From Chondrosia reniformis (lineage: Eukaryota; Porifera; Demospongiae; Chondrillida; Chondrillidae): a stretch of 64,000 nucleotides of DNA. The notes under the pieces were generated by a model. That model did not search any database, was not told the origin of the DNA, and saw only the letters and a program-made list of their open reading frames with translations. This document shows positions 10,719-22,039 of this stretch, one piece after another (position 1 is the first letter of the stretch; each line of letters starts with the position of its first letter). The stretch lies in contig OX359194.1 in the NCBI GenBank assembly GCA_947172415.1, positions 3,782,001 through 3,846,000 on the forward strand, in the 5' to 3' direction. The position numbers were made by a program, and so were the translations under genes.

Positions 10719-10957
10719 TGAGATGCATGCTTTTGAACGACTGTCCTTGAGAATGATTGCATGCTTATGTGTATCTCTTGTTTACTGTCGTGTCATTGTT
10801 ATTGTGGCCCACAATGAGTGCATCTATTCCTTTTGAAGAGCTTGTACTATATAGCACTGTCTTTCTGTCTTTCTTCCATGATAAAGGAAACTGTATGTCT
10901 ATATTTGTTATCCGACATCTCATTTATCCAGCACATTTTGCTGGGAACAAATGTCGT

Positions 10958-10978
10958 CGGATAAATGAGAGCCCACTG
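10958..10978. repeat. Right terminal inverted repeat of the pogo element
   Basis: CGGATAAATGAGAGCCCACTG followed by TA. A further inverted copy of ATCCGAC-type sequence lies just inside (10910-10935), so the end itself folds back: TCCGACATCTCATTTATCC against GTCGGATAAATGAG. Confidence 0.85.
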
Positions 10979-11059
10979 TATATATATACTGTACGTAAAC
11001 TCCTTCCATACGTAAACTCCTTCCAGCCACGCCTCTTTCGTGCATGTGTATATACGTAG

Positions 11060-11380
11060 TGGTGTTAAAAGTTTGATGTTGCGATTATCGATTTGATGTT
11101 TGATTTGATGGCCAATGTTTGATATCTATCGTACGGTAGACATTAAAAAAAGTTCTAACATTTCGTACGGCATTTTGTTCCTACGAAAACTGTGTTAAGA
11201 CGATACACCATGATCGATCGTCTTCGAAAAACGATCATCTGTACTTTCGAAAGTATGCGGAACGGTACCCGTCTTGCGTAGGAACGCATGCACGTAAGGA
11301 ACGCTTCGTGTTAATTATAGTACAATTGTCCAAGTATTTCATAAGTAAGCTAAACAAGTATCCACACGTTTTTTGATGTC
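11060..11380. other. No recognised feature
   Basis: AT-rich flank of the pogo element with no supportable gene or repeat. Confidence 0.4.
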
Positions 11381-11382
11381 AA

Positions 11383-12058
11383 CCGTATATTCGAGTTCTT
11401 TGCTTATGTGAGCCATGTAGACTATTTCTATTTTAATGGCAATGTACTTTTACTGATGGTATATTCAAGTTCTCTCCTTATGTGAGCCATGTAGACTATT
11501 TCTATTTCAATTGCAATGTAGTTTTACTGATGGTTCAGAGTTGGCATATGTTTAGATCAATGTTATGTGTGGTGTAAGGGATTAAAGTAATGGCATGGCT
11601 ATTGGTCCAGTAGTCAGATTGTTATGTACATTCAATTTTATTTCTGTTACTGCTGTGCCCATGTTTAACAGTAATTTACAACTTATGTCGGAACGCAAGC
11701 AATAGACGATTTATCGTTTTTATTCATTTTGTAGGCCTAATATATATATATATAATAATTAAGGACAGTCTAAAACGCTTTGGGACGAATTGAAGACTAA
11801 GCTGAAGTGAAACAGTATGCCGTTTTGGCGTAGTCTTAACGAACGAAATGTTAACTTTTTGACGTCTACCATATATTCGAGTTCTCTGCTTATGTGAGCG
11901 ATGTAGACTATTTCTATTTCAATGGCAATGTAGTTTTACTGATGGTTCAGAGTTGGCATATGTTTAGATGAATGTTATGTATGGTGTAAAGGATTAAAGT
12001 AATGGATTGGATATTGGTTCAGTAGTCAGATTGTTATGTACATTCAATTTTGTTACTG
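11383..12058. repeat. Duplicated 180-bp block
   Basis: TATGTGAGCCATGTAGACTA occurs at about 11405 and 11480 and, as a GAGCGATG variant, at about 11895. The block from there through TTCAGAGTTGGCATATGTTTAG to TTGTTATGTACATTCAATTTT is present twice in full (about 11459-11640 and 11868-12050), plus a partial 75-bp copy at 11383-11455. The copies are 90% or more alike by eye. The segment between the full copies (11645-11865) is unrelated. Confidence 0.85.
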
Positions 12059-13005
12059 TAATACCCAGATCTTGGTAAATGTGACAATTAAGTTTTTTAT
12101 TTGATGAAGGGCTAGAAGATGATTGGGAAATGTGGAAGATTCTGCAAGAGAGGTAAATGTGATCTTAACATCAATTGAGGTTGTGACAGTAGCTCTAATA
12201 GAAGTGGCTAATAACTCTGACACTGGAATTTTCACAATTGAAACAGAACATATTGGTCAATTTATGATGTACGTATACGATTGCTATTGTACTATTGTAT
12301 AGAGGGTAATATATAGCAAATTAGCATAATATTTCATGTTTTAAATTTTGCCTTTATAATGATTTATTATGTTTTAATGAACTTTGATGATAATGTCACC
12401 TTTAGATTGTTTGTTTATAAACACAGGTTCTCTTTTGAGAAGGTTGTTTCAATAAACAATGGTAGGGTCCTGTGAATATTGAAATGATAGTGTTTTGGTG
12501 AGCAGTAATTAGTTAATAATATCATTGGGTAGTTGTCTCTCTGTACAGTAGTGCATAAAACAGGTAACAGTAACTGATAAAAGAAAACTGTCAAAAGTTA
12601 TGAACTATGTAAATTAATACTTGGGATTAATTTGTTCATTTGTAATTTGTTATAGATTTTGGGATAGTCAAAGAGATTCAATACATGATATGCTATGGAT
12701 GTAAGGTGAGCATGTTAGTACTATATGGAGATGTAATAAGGTTAGGTAGTACCATTTTTATGCATTGTACTGTATGTGCATTTGCATGCAATCCCATTGG
12801 TTACCATATGTTTATTAACACATTTCTTTTTCCTCTTTTTGTACTTATGTGTATCCTTATAGTTGTTGGATAGCAAGTCAAGAACTGCTATGAGGTGGTA
12901 TTCTGCACTAATAGTAGTAGTGTTTAGTGTAAGTATCACTATGTAGCTACATTAATGTGACATTAGTTATCAATACGTACAAATATATATTAGTACTCTG
13001 TTATA
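12059..13005. other. No recognised gene
   Basis: Short open frames only (60-65 codons) with no domain. One short stretch at 12110-12240 reads plausibly on the minus strand but has no recognisable motif. Confidence 0.4.
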
Positions 13006-13009
13006 AGTA

Positions 13010-13210
13010 CAGTGGAACCTCCATTAACGTACACCTCCCAACGGCGGACACTTGCGATAAAACGGACACTTACGCAGGTCCCGAACGATATCCGTTAATC
13101 TCAGTACAAAAAACTCCAAAAACGACACCTCTCTAACCCGTAAAACGGACAATAAAATACTCCCCATTTGACCGACACAATACAAAAGAACCTCTGATAA
13201 TGGACACTGC
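13010..13210. mobile_element. Solo left end of a pogo/Tigger-like element
   Basis: TA followed by CAGTGGAACCTCCATTAACG starts at 13010, with internal repeats of the type ACGGACACTTACG and CGGACACT. This is the style of a Tc1/pogo terminal region. I found no matching right end nearby, so it is either truncated or the decayed left side of the element carrying the transposase at 14.7-16.35 kb. Confidence 0.5.
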
Positions 13211-13912
13211 AGACGCTTGCACTATTTTCTTGGACACGTGATTACGGCATGACAAGTTCTTGTAGGCGTGGTTTTTCGATTGCTTTTGCCATGTGGTCTA
13301 TTCTTATTGCAAAACTCGGCAGAGTCGCCTTGATGTACTGACACTTTTACTGTTATCATTTGTAAGTTGATGTTAGTGTGGCCTGCTTCATAGTTAGGAT
13401 ACTTAACCTTGTGTTAATCTAGTGTTTAAATTGGTTCTCAAACTATTATATGTAATTATAGTTCAGTGATATGGCTTATTTATTACTTATGCTTTTGTAT
13501 GTATATGTAGATAAACCTGGTGATTGTTATTGTGATTAAAGTAAGGAGAAAGAAGAGTGATATTACAAATGCTGTTATGTAAGTAGCACTTCTGTATATA
13601 TTAGAGATAAGGAGATGGGTAATATATACCTAAAGAAAATTTACTATTTTTTTGCTTTTTTGTTTTTGTTTTGTTTTGAGATAGTTAATCTTTATGTCCT
13701 TTGAGTGAAGTTGGTAATGATTTTTATTCTTAGAGTGTCCTGTGAACACCCATAATTCTGGATTAAGTTGGTTTTTAGGGACCTTGTCTGTATACTTTAT
13801 ACTATTGAAAATCTAGATTTTACCTGCTGATTTAGACTCTAAACAATGCATGGTGTTCTCATATAGAAAATTTGTCTACAACCTGTACTGTACCTGTTAT
13901 TGTAGACATATT

Positions 13913-13969
13913 TGTGTGTGTGTGTGCGTGTGCGTGTGCGTGTGCGTGTGCGTGTGTGTGTGTGTGTGT
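13913..13969. repeat. (GT)n / (GTGTGC)n microsatellite
   Basis: About 57 bp of GT dinucleotides, with a central block of five GTGTGC hexamers interrupting the pure GT runs. Confidence 0.95.
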
Positions 13970-14698
13970 ACATACAAGTACATACTGCACTAATTTGCTG
14001 GTAAAGAGGATTCACACGAAAGACTATATAATGAAGTCTAGGAATTCCTCTTTGCTTGCTAGTCAGTGTTAAAAGTATAGAACATCTTCACTACTTTTGT
14101 AGAGAAATTTTAATATAGTTATTAGTTGATGATTGATCATATGAGTGTTTAATACGATATGTCAATAGGATGAATATGATAATAATAATGAAACAGCAAC
14201 CAAAGGAAGTCAACTATTTCAAGCACAGAAGGTGGTCCAGCCTATAAAGAGGTAATAACCTGAGAAATTAAATAGTGGCTAAACATTTTCCTCAGTTGCT
14301 ATAGAAGACTCCCAGGGAAATGCCCCCATTTTTGATAGAAATTGATTGACAGGCTGTACCTCTGGATGCTGTTTGAGGGCATTCACATGCTTCTCTTATT
14401 GATAATAATTTTCCATTTCAAAGAAAATCATCTATGATACGGTGTTTAAAAAAGTAACGGTAACCGATTAAAAGGTAACCTCTAGAGATTAAAAGTTAAT
14501 CTGAAACGTTAACCGAAAATCGTCAAAAGTTAACTGCTATGTAAATCAACACATGTTGCTGCTAATTCATTATTTCGAGATATTTCAAGAGATACGTATA
14601 AATACGTAATCAGATACGGGCGTATACATGACGTGATGTTAGTATACGGAGATATAATAAGATATTGTATGTAGGGGTCACTGTTAACTTTATTTTAC

Positions 14699-16354
14699 AT
14701 TGAAGCAGAAACCATCGAGGCGAATGGATTAACGCACCGTCCCGGACAAACATTCAACTGCGATGAGACAGGTATGCCACTGGTCCATAAGCCCCCAAAG
14801 GTGGTATCACATGTGAGCCAGAAACATCCTTATGCTGTCACATCGGCAGACAAATCTCAAATGACTATTTTGGCTTGCGCCAATGCCAGTGGCTATACAA
14901 TCCCTCCCATGGTTGTTTTTGATAGGAAACATCTACAAGCAGAAATGACAGCTGGTGAGGTACCAGGTACCTTCTATGGGCTGTCAGACAGCGGGTGGAT
15001 GGACGCAGTTCTCTTCAAGGAATGGTTTACAAACCACTTCCTTGTACATGCACCTTCTGCTCGACCGCTTCTACTCCTCCTCGATGGCCATGCATCGCAT
15101 TACAATCCCACTTTCCTGAAAATGGCTGCAGAAGAGGGAATTATAGTATTTTGTCTACCACCACATACTACGCATCTCCTACAGCCACTCAATAATGGTG
15201 TGTTTGCGTCCTTAAAGGGCCAGTGGCAACAAGAGTGTCAGCACTTCTATGCTAAGAATCCAGGCAAAGTCATAAATCAGCGCAACTTTATGCAGGTCTT
15301 TCACAAAGCCTGGATACAGGGCTTGACCATTGCAAATGTCACGTCGTGCTTTCGTGCTGTGGAAGTCTACCCCATCAATAAATCTGCAGTATTGTCACAA
15401 ATTGTCACCAGCAGTAGCCCCTCCCACAGCCCAGGTGTGCCATATGTGCCCTTCTATACCCCAAGCAGAAGTGGCACTGCACAACCCACACCAGTACCTA
15501 CTCATACAGCCCAGGCTATCATGTTTTCCCCTGATGAGGTGGAAGCCTTCCAGCAACAACTCAGGGAAGATAAAGAGTCACGGTATACACTGTGGCTTGA
15601 TACCTTCTACCCCACAAACCCTAAGGCTAGTTCAACATCACAAGGAGTGCTAGCTACTATCTTGCAACGGCCAACACCACCAGCGCAGAGGAAGGTGCAC
15701 ACTCACCATCAAGGTGCCCGGGTCCTTACCAGCGAGCAGTGCATCCAACAGCTGGAGGAGAAGGAGGCGAGGAAGAAGGAGAAGCAGGAAGAGAAGGAGA
15801 GGAGAAAGGTGGAGTGCGAGCGCAAGCGACAGAAGGTGGAGGCAACAAAGGTGAAGAAAGCAGCAAAAAAGAAAGGTATACAGCACAGTTCAATAAAGTT
15901 ACATGCAGTGCATAAAATCATAGATCCATGGTAAAATACAACACCATCTCACCATAATAAATCTGTTTATCTTGCAGAAATACGACAGACTGCATCCAGA
16001 GAGCTGGACCTCAGCACTCCACAGCATCAGCAGGTCAAACAGCCAGCACCCACGTTCACCTCAGCAGAAGTGTACAGGTACAAACGGCGACAGGAGGAAG
16101 GCTATGACATACCAGATCCCCATTATCAGCAGTGGCTGGAGAGTGTTGGTGGCAGGCCTGCAACAGTGGCAATAAGTCGTGGCGACACAGCCAAGTCCAG
16201 CTGCCATAGAAGGGAGGGTGATCACCCGAAGGCCAGATCGTGGATTGCATGTGACCAGTGCTCCAGGTGGTACCATTGTCTCTGCATCGGCGTACACCAC
16301 AAGAAGGCAGAAACAGTTGATTTTAAATGCTATGCCTGCACACACCATTCATAG
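14699..16354 (+). CDS. pogo-like DDE transposase fused to a PHD-type zinc finger, 5'-truncated
   Basis: The open frame enters without an ATG near 14670, after a pyrimidine-rich stretch that could be a splice acceptor. It contains the first catalytic Asp in FNCDETGMPLV, the second in LLLLDGHASHY and the third region in THLLQPLNNGVF. Here Asn (LNNG) stands where related enzymes have Asp, so activity is doubtful. A basic coiled stretch of Lys/Glu/Arg follows (15730-15870). The unspliced frame stops at 15934. However, a donor GTATAC at 15876 and an acceptor TTGCAG ending at 15977 join the frame in phase 1 to a second exon of 376 nt. That exon ends in WIACDQCSRWYHCLC and FKCYACTHHS, a PHD-like finger whose first Cys pair is incomplete. 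The N-terminal helix-turn-helix exon is missing or unrecognised. PHD tails on pogo-like transposases are known in animals. Confidence 0.8.
15876..15977 (+). other. Predicted 102-bp intron
   Basis: GTATAC donor and TTGCAG acceptor. Removing it restores a frame from the DDE core into the PHD-type exon, whereas reading through meets TAA at 15932-15934. The in-frame continuation over 376 nt is strong support. Confidence 0.75.
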
Positions 16355-16860
16355 ACTGCATAAAACACCATTCGACTTGTTCTGGTGTGCTGCTATCTCC
16401 ACATCACCATTTTCTTTATTTTCAGTGCATACTATCTTAATTATGTTATTATTATTATTGTTAACACTCGGTGTTGGTTTAGGAAGCCCTACTAGTGCAT
16501 GTGTTGTGCGCAATGGAATGTGACCTAACCGCAATTTACGCAGGCATATGTGACAACGCTGACCTGTCAAGAAGCGTAATTCAGATCTTGTAGGTTTTCA
16601 GGCAGCTCACTCTCTCAGAGCTCAAAAAGATCAGACGCAGTCAGACACACCAGAAAAGGTCGCTAAACAGGTCGCAAATTTGAAATGCAACTATTGCATT
16701 ACGCATTAAGGTGTCTGATTATTGCTGACCCCAACATTTCCGGTTCTACGAAGCCGTGCTCGCCCGTCGCAAGGAAGCATTGCTCGAAACCTCGGCTATG
16801 AGCAGAATGTGAGTGTACCCAAATAGCTACGAAGTTAAAGCGGATAGATCTTTTCATCTT
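16355..16860. other. No gene seen
   Basis: Contains a short (TTA)n run near 16445-16462. Somewhat more GC-rich than its surroundings but with no recognised coding motif. Confidence 0.4.
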
Positions 16861-17100
16861 GCAATGTAGGAGCCACTGTCCGGAAACAGATGACTTCTGT
16901 CCGTTTTCATATTTTTCCAGATGGTAAGTATTTGGACGAATAACACCTGGGAGAAGCAGCGTATCCCTGCCTTGCACTGTGTACAGTGTTCCATTCTTCT
17001 GCTCCACACATGTACCAACAATCGAAAGAAACGAGTCTTTCTCGGCCGAGATCGGGCGTCCGTTTATAGATGGCGTTCGGAAACGGATGCCGCACCCTAT
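16860..17100 (+). repeat. Dispersed repeat E, copy 1
   Basis: Shares its ends with 18045-18255. The left side has GAGCCACTGTCCGGAAACAGATGAC (18 kb copy: GAGCTACTGTCCGGAAATACATGAC) and the right side has CGGAAACGGATGCCGCACCCT (18 kb copy: CCGAAAATCGATGCGCAACCCT). The interiors differ. A 138-codon minus-strand frame (17115-16699) overlaps it without any motif and is not called as a gene. Confidence 0.55.
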
Positions 17101-17390
17101 ATATATAATATACAAAGTTTCAACACAACAACAGAATACTTCACAGCATGGTAGCTCTATCCTTCCTCTACAAATTTCTTAACTTTCAACGCATAACGTT
17201 TAAGATCCAGGAAATGCGACGTTAAAATCGAGTCATATGTGAGTTAATTATATGACTTGATTTTTAACGTCGCATTTCCTTGATTTTAAAGGTTATGCGT
17301 TGAAAGTTAAGAAATTTGTAGAGGAAGGATAGAGCTACCATGCTGTGAAGTATTCTGTTGTTGTGTTGAAACTTCGTATATTATATATAT
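17100..17390. repeat. Palindrome with 140-bp arms
   Basis: The left arm 17100-17238 and right arm 17250-17390 are near-perfect inverted complements around an 11-base loop. Matching stretches include CAACACAACAACAGAATACT against its inverse, and GGTAGCTCTATCCTTCCTCT against its inverse. A few mismatches and one small gap separate the arms. A degraded direct copy of part of the right arm (GAGGAAGGATAGAGCAACCAGCTGTGAAGTATTC-like) follows at 17490-17525. This is foldback-transposon style. Confidence 0.92.
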
Positions 17391-18044
17391 AGCTATAGTC
17401 CGAATTCTGATTATATGTTGTTAGGTGTGGTTATCGAACTCACATTTTCGCAAACTTAAACGTTTCACGATGAAAGCTGGCAACGTCAGAGAGGAAGGAT
17501 AGAGCAACCAGCTGTGAAGTATTCAAGTATGTCAGTCCAAAACTGAGGGCGCTAGAGGCTTTCATCCGAATTCTGATTAAACTGTCTGAACTTTGCTTAT
17601 ATTCGGCCACCCCACTTAAACAGCTCGTGTTCAATGAAGTCGAGGCGCAGTCCCCTCTTACTGTGCCTGCTGGTCTCTCTCAAAAGTGGCTACAATTTAA
17701 TATCCATTTGAGGCTCGTACCTTTAATACTTGCTGAGAACAAGCCGTCCAAATTCTGATGTGGCCGAATTCTGATACACTACTCTATTACTGATATTTAG
17801 TTTGAACTAGCCTTGTTAAAGACATTAGAAACTACAAAGTGGATACCTAAGCTATTTACAGCCCAAAAATGTCGAAATTAGTAGCAGACGGTGTCCGATT
17901 TTAGATGAACCCAGAGCGCCTAATCAAAAAAACCTTACTCTGTCATCTCAAAACGGTTGAATCTTAATCTTCTCCTGGTAGTAGCCTTTGAGTATATCCA
18001 TCATTAGAGCAACTAAAAGTCGGCGACTGTGCTTGCTTCAAAGT
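17391..18044. other. Repeat-rich, non-coding
   Basis: The phrase CCGAATTCTGAT recurs at 17398, 17564 and 17762, with CCAAATTCTGAT at about 17748. No gene is supported. Confidence 0.4.
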
Positions 18045-18255
18045 TTACGAGCTACTGTCCGGAAATACATGACTTTCGTCTGAAAATATATATTTTCGGT
18101 CACTTTGAACTTTGGTCAATAACTTCTAGTCGGGAAGCTATTTCTGGGCCAAATTTGGTCAGCAAAAAAAGGAAGAAGATTGATTGCTTTGCCACTGAGA
18201 ACAGGGGTCTGAAATTACATGGTGTCCGAAAATCGATGCGCAACCCTACTTACAC
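18045..18255 (+). repeat. Dispersed repeat E, copy 2
   Basis: See copy 1 at 16860-17100. The ends are conserved and the middle has diverged or been replaced. Confidence 0.5.
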
Positions 18256-18637
18256 GAAACCGGAAAAGTAATTGCATAAGGTGAACTTCTGCTTACATAT
18301 ATCAAACCGGAATAATTTTTCAATGTCTATAAACAGTTTCATTGCTTGTAGCTATACTCATATCAATTCGAAAATTATCTCAGACAAGCAATGAGTCAAT
18401 TAGAAGGACGTTTACCAGAAAAAGAAGAAGTAAGGCTCTACATTTTATCATGAAAGGCTTCTAGGGTCTGGCATCAATTTTGGGACACCATCAAAAATAG
18501 GACACTAGATCTCAGTCGGGAATTGTCGTATCTCTTAAATCTGTGGACCACTTAATTAATACTTAAATATAACAAAGTACGCCAAGTTAGAGCTGCATCG
18601 GTCACTCAATGGACGAGTTATCACTCAAAATACGAGT

Positions 18638-18661
18638 GTCCCAAATAACGTTATTTGGGAC
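18638..18661. repeat. Perfect 24-bp palindrome
   Basis: GTCCCAAATAAC followed directly by GTTATTTGGGAC. Together with GGGACACC at about 18481 and other GTCCC motifs nearby it may mark the end of a small foldback element. Confidence 0.8.
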
Positions 18662-18959
18662 GGATTTCATTTAATTTGATACAGTACTTATCAAGTAGTG
18701 AAGCAAGATACAAAACCCATCTGAGGCAAGAACTGCTCAACCGTCCACTGAAAACTCAAAGTGACGGTGCCTTGGAAGACAATACATCCAGTGATTCACT
18801 AGAGGAAGATTCCTATGCACACCCTAGAGACCAAAAATATTAATTTAATTTCTTTTGTCCCTAGGCTGAAAACAGCTGATGACACTATTTTCGGACTTTT
18901 GATTGTAATTATATTAATAGTGTAACTCAGTGCAATGTGCTAGTCTAAAGTCTAAAGGG

Positions 18960-19340
18960 TGAATCATTATATAGTAGTTAGCTTTGAAACACTTTAAATC
19001 ATAAAAGATAAGCTTATTATTAGCGTATATGTCACAATGTAGATTAATTGAAGGCTTTGAGCTACATTTTTGTGTAGAATGTTTTAATGAATAGTTACTG
19101 TAGTAATTCTTTAAAACTGTAAGAGCTGTAAGCCATAAAATGTAACATTAACAGGAGCGAGTGCGTGTATTAATAGAAAATGATGTGTTTCTATGTACGA
19201 GAAACACTAAGTCATAAAAGATGTATATTAAGCTTATCACTAGCATATATAACACAATGTAGATTAATAGAATTAAGGTCTAGGGCTACATTTCTGTGTA
19301 GAATTCTTGTAGTGAATAGGTGCCGTGAATAAATTGTTTA
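18960..19340 (+). repeat. Satellite-like repeat D, two units
   Basis: Two units with a period of about 220 bp: AAATCATAAAAGATAAGCTTAT, then ACAATGTAGATTAAT, then GCTACATTTYTGTGTAGAAT, then TGAATAG. The same unit appears in degenerate form at least four times in 46130-47010 (for example TAAGCTTATCAGTAGC and TTTCTGTGTACGATTCTTGTAATG). Confidence 0.65.
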
Positions 19341-20690
19341 AAACTCTTTAATCAAATGGAGGTTAGATTGTATCTTCAGGATGTCTTAATAAACTCAGAA
19401 ATTGTTTTTAATCACATTTTATAAGTTATGATGAAAAATGATATTAGGCCAGTTACTCTTCATTTGGTATACCATCAAATTTCTCTTGTATGATGATTCA
19501 TCTTCACTATAAGTCCTTTGTACCTACATGCATGGATATTTTGTATGAAATCATTAAATGATATTACATATAGCAGTTTACCTTTTTTCCTCACTGCTTT
19601 CGTTTCTTTTCCTTTTTTCCTATAGTACTGCAGCTGAATCAAAATGTGCAACATTTTTAGGCTTCCCGTTGATTTCCTAGAAGCGTGTTCTGCAGTTATA
19701 ATTCATCTCTCTATTGAAGAATACAAGAAGAGCAATATGACACCTTGGAGGGTGACAAATATCCACTCAATTGGCTTCTATTTATATTTTCTGTTATTCA
19801 GTGTAATTTGCATTATCCTATATAATCCTTTACGCGCGAGTGATGCATATTTGCGTCAGATAATAAGATATCTTCAATAGCGAGTGATGCATATTTGCAT
19901 CAAAGATACCATGGGCGTTTTGTAGTGTGATTTACAGAGCTACATAACACTGCTGCAGCCGAAATGTTGGCGATACAAAGACTAAAGACGATGGTTTATT
20001 TGTGCGCCTTATTCTGCTTGCCACACTTTACTTGATGGTTTGGTAAACAATTTGTTTGAGGTTATGACATTTCTCCAATGTTTTAGGGCTTTCAAAAGAT
20101 TACATAAAGTAATACAGTAAGAAAAGGATAACCAGGGCTCTTCCTAACCGAATTTGATTCTTTAGATAGTCAGAGAAAGCTTCTTACCCAAAGGAACTTA
20201 GAAAACATAGCCATGTTTACCTTCTTCACTAGAAGAGGTAATATCTTGAAAATTAGAGCATCTTAGAAGCCAATAGAGCAACAAATATGCCTAAAAATCA
20301 GCATGAAAGTTTTACCGTCAAAAAGAGTTGTCACATTCCTATCAAGGTGACAAATTTTAATTCCAGCCTCATGGTGTCCTCGTGACAATTAAGTATCACT
20401 TCTTGTGATTATTACGCCCACGTAATTATCTCGCGCATAAAGGGATAAAATCCAACTTAATCTGTTGGATACAATTATGGCTATTCACAGAGATGCACTC
20501 TAAGAGTTAATATGGTTAACCAGCCATCTCTAAATACTCAAAGGACAAAAAGATCAACTATTTCAAAAACAAAAAATAGTTAATTCTCTATTGTATCTAA
20601 TTAATATTGTCCATCAATATTCTTATTTATAATATATATGTATAGAAATGCTAATACTATAACTTCAGGCTAATGCTACAAGGTTACTTC
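19341..20690. other. No recognised gene
   Basis: AT-rich. GCGAGTGATGCATATTTGCRTC is duplicated at about 19835 and 19880. A 78-codon frame at 19644-19880 is hydrophobic at its end but has no recognised domain. Confidence 0.4.
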
Positions 20691-20696
20691 ATGATT

Positions 20697-21900
20697 GAGC
20701 GGACTACTTCAAAATGATTAGGAGGATGTCAAAGATAGATTGACATTTTAGTAAAATTATCTACAATATTTTTATCAAGGCCATGGGGACAGTATCTGGC
20801 CCAATCATTATTAGCCATATTATATGATAATACACTTGTCTGCAGTAAATGACAAAAGGTAAGTATTTCTACGTAAGTGCCCCAAGTTTTACATTGATCC
20901 ATTCCAGAATTTTGAATGTAATCGTTTATAGTGTGTTCAGTGATAAAGGGACCTATCAAAAAGGGGGCTATATGGTACATGTGATTAACAATAGCGTTAC
21001 GTATTTCCATATGTTGATCTTCTGATCCTGTTATAACGTAAGAGAAACATCGAAACAGACAATTCCCATCTCCTACAATTGGTTTGATGTTATATGGATT
21101 TGGAGGGCCTAGGGGGACAGTAGGGCCACCTGGTGACACTCTGGTAGTCTTTACAAAAGAAAGATGGAGTTTTAAACATGCATTACGTTGCCACATTTCA
21201 GTAACTTGGTAATATTTTAATGGATTTACATAGTCATGATTAGACTGAAAGCAAATTTCAGTATTTGTTTCACTTGATGGTAATTGATCAGTTTCAGTTT
21301 GTTCACCTGACATTGTTTGCTTTATTTGGGGAAGGATTTTTCTAACATAACAGTTACTGATTATCTGAGATGTTAATTGATTCTCAACAGAGTGTGCCTT
21401 TTTAGCATTTGGTGCTTCAATATTATTATCTCTGGACATTAACTTCCTCTTTTTAGAAATTTTGGCAACAGCTGGTAGTGAAAAGACAGATAAATCTTTT
21501 CTATATATTTCTCTCAGACGATTTACGTCTTTGAGACATCTGATACTAACTTTAATTGATTGTGAATCAAAGGCACTTAGGTGCGGACCAGAGAGTGATC
21601 TTACTCTAGACAGTGCTACATATGCCATTCCAGCTGCAAATATTTTGTCTGACAAATCAATAATAGCACAGTCAAGTGATAAGCCCTGGCATTTGTGTAC
21701 AGTAATAACATAAGCCAGAATAAGTGGAAACTGTTTTCTGTAAATATCGAGATTTTACCATTTCTACATTATATGGTTTATCAATATGATCAAATTTTAC
21801 AGTTATGTAATTAGAAGTGATAGCTTTAATAGAGCCTAAAGCACCATTTACTAATCCAATTTTGGTATCCATGTTAAGACGCAACATTACACGAGCACCT
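20697..21900 (-). pseudogene. PIF1-like helicase C-terminus plus OTU protease domain
   Basis: The 21887-21672 frame holds MLRLNMDTKIGLVNGALGSI. After a frameshift, the 308-codon frame 21655-20729 starts with [13 protein letters not shown] (helicase motif VI). It then runs through a basic linker with [10 protein letters not shown] to an OTU domain at about residue 195, with [16 protein letters not shown] (catalytic Asp and Cys). The frame ends at TGA 20729-20731, directly before PNHFEVV in the same frame, which carries the expected catalytic His. Thus a single CGA-to-TGA change removes the His. OTU domains are known in Helentron-type elements; their role is unproven. Confidence 0.85.
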
Positions 21901-22039
21901 ATTGCTACAGTAAGTGTAGCTTCTAAGCCAGCTGTAAGGCTGCAGTCAGTTTTAACTTTTTCTAAGTGTTTTGCTGCTTTCTTTGTCCACTTTTATGTGC
22001 TCATTATTTCATCTACCTCATCAATATATGGTTTTTTAT

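Larger units (their letters stand above)
8096..10980 (+). mobile_element. pogo/Tigger-type transposon with duplicated left end
   Basis: The right terminus, inverted, reads CAGTGGGCTCTCATTTATCC and ends at 10978, followed by TA. Two sequences match it on the left: GAGTGGGCTCTGATTTATCC at 8098, directly preceded by TA, and CAGTGAGCTCTCATTTATCC at 8947, not flanked by TA. If the outer copy is the real end, the element is 2881 bp and carries two divergent genes: a spliced acidic ORF on the minus strand and the transposase on the plus strand. If the inner copy is the end, the element is about 2032 bp with only the transposase. The outer reading is favoured by the TA on both sides, but the outer copy could be a solo relic of an earlier insertion. 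Confidence 0.7.

Noticed and set aside
15330-15653. Second long frame overlapping the pogo-like transposase
   Set aside because: Shadow of the DDE frame, which has all family motifs.
16699-17115. A 138-codon minus-strand frame
   Set aside because: No recognisable motif, mixed composition, and it spans repeat E and the edge of the palindrome. Probably chance in a GC-richer stretch.
18655-18843. A 62-codon frame ending in an acidic stretch
   Set aside because: No recognised family, and its start lies within the 24-bp palindrome; not enough evidence for a gene.
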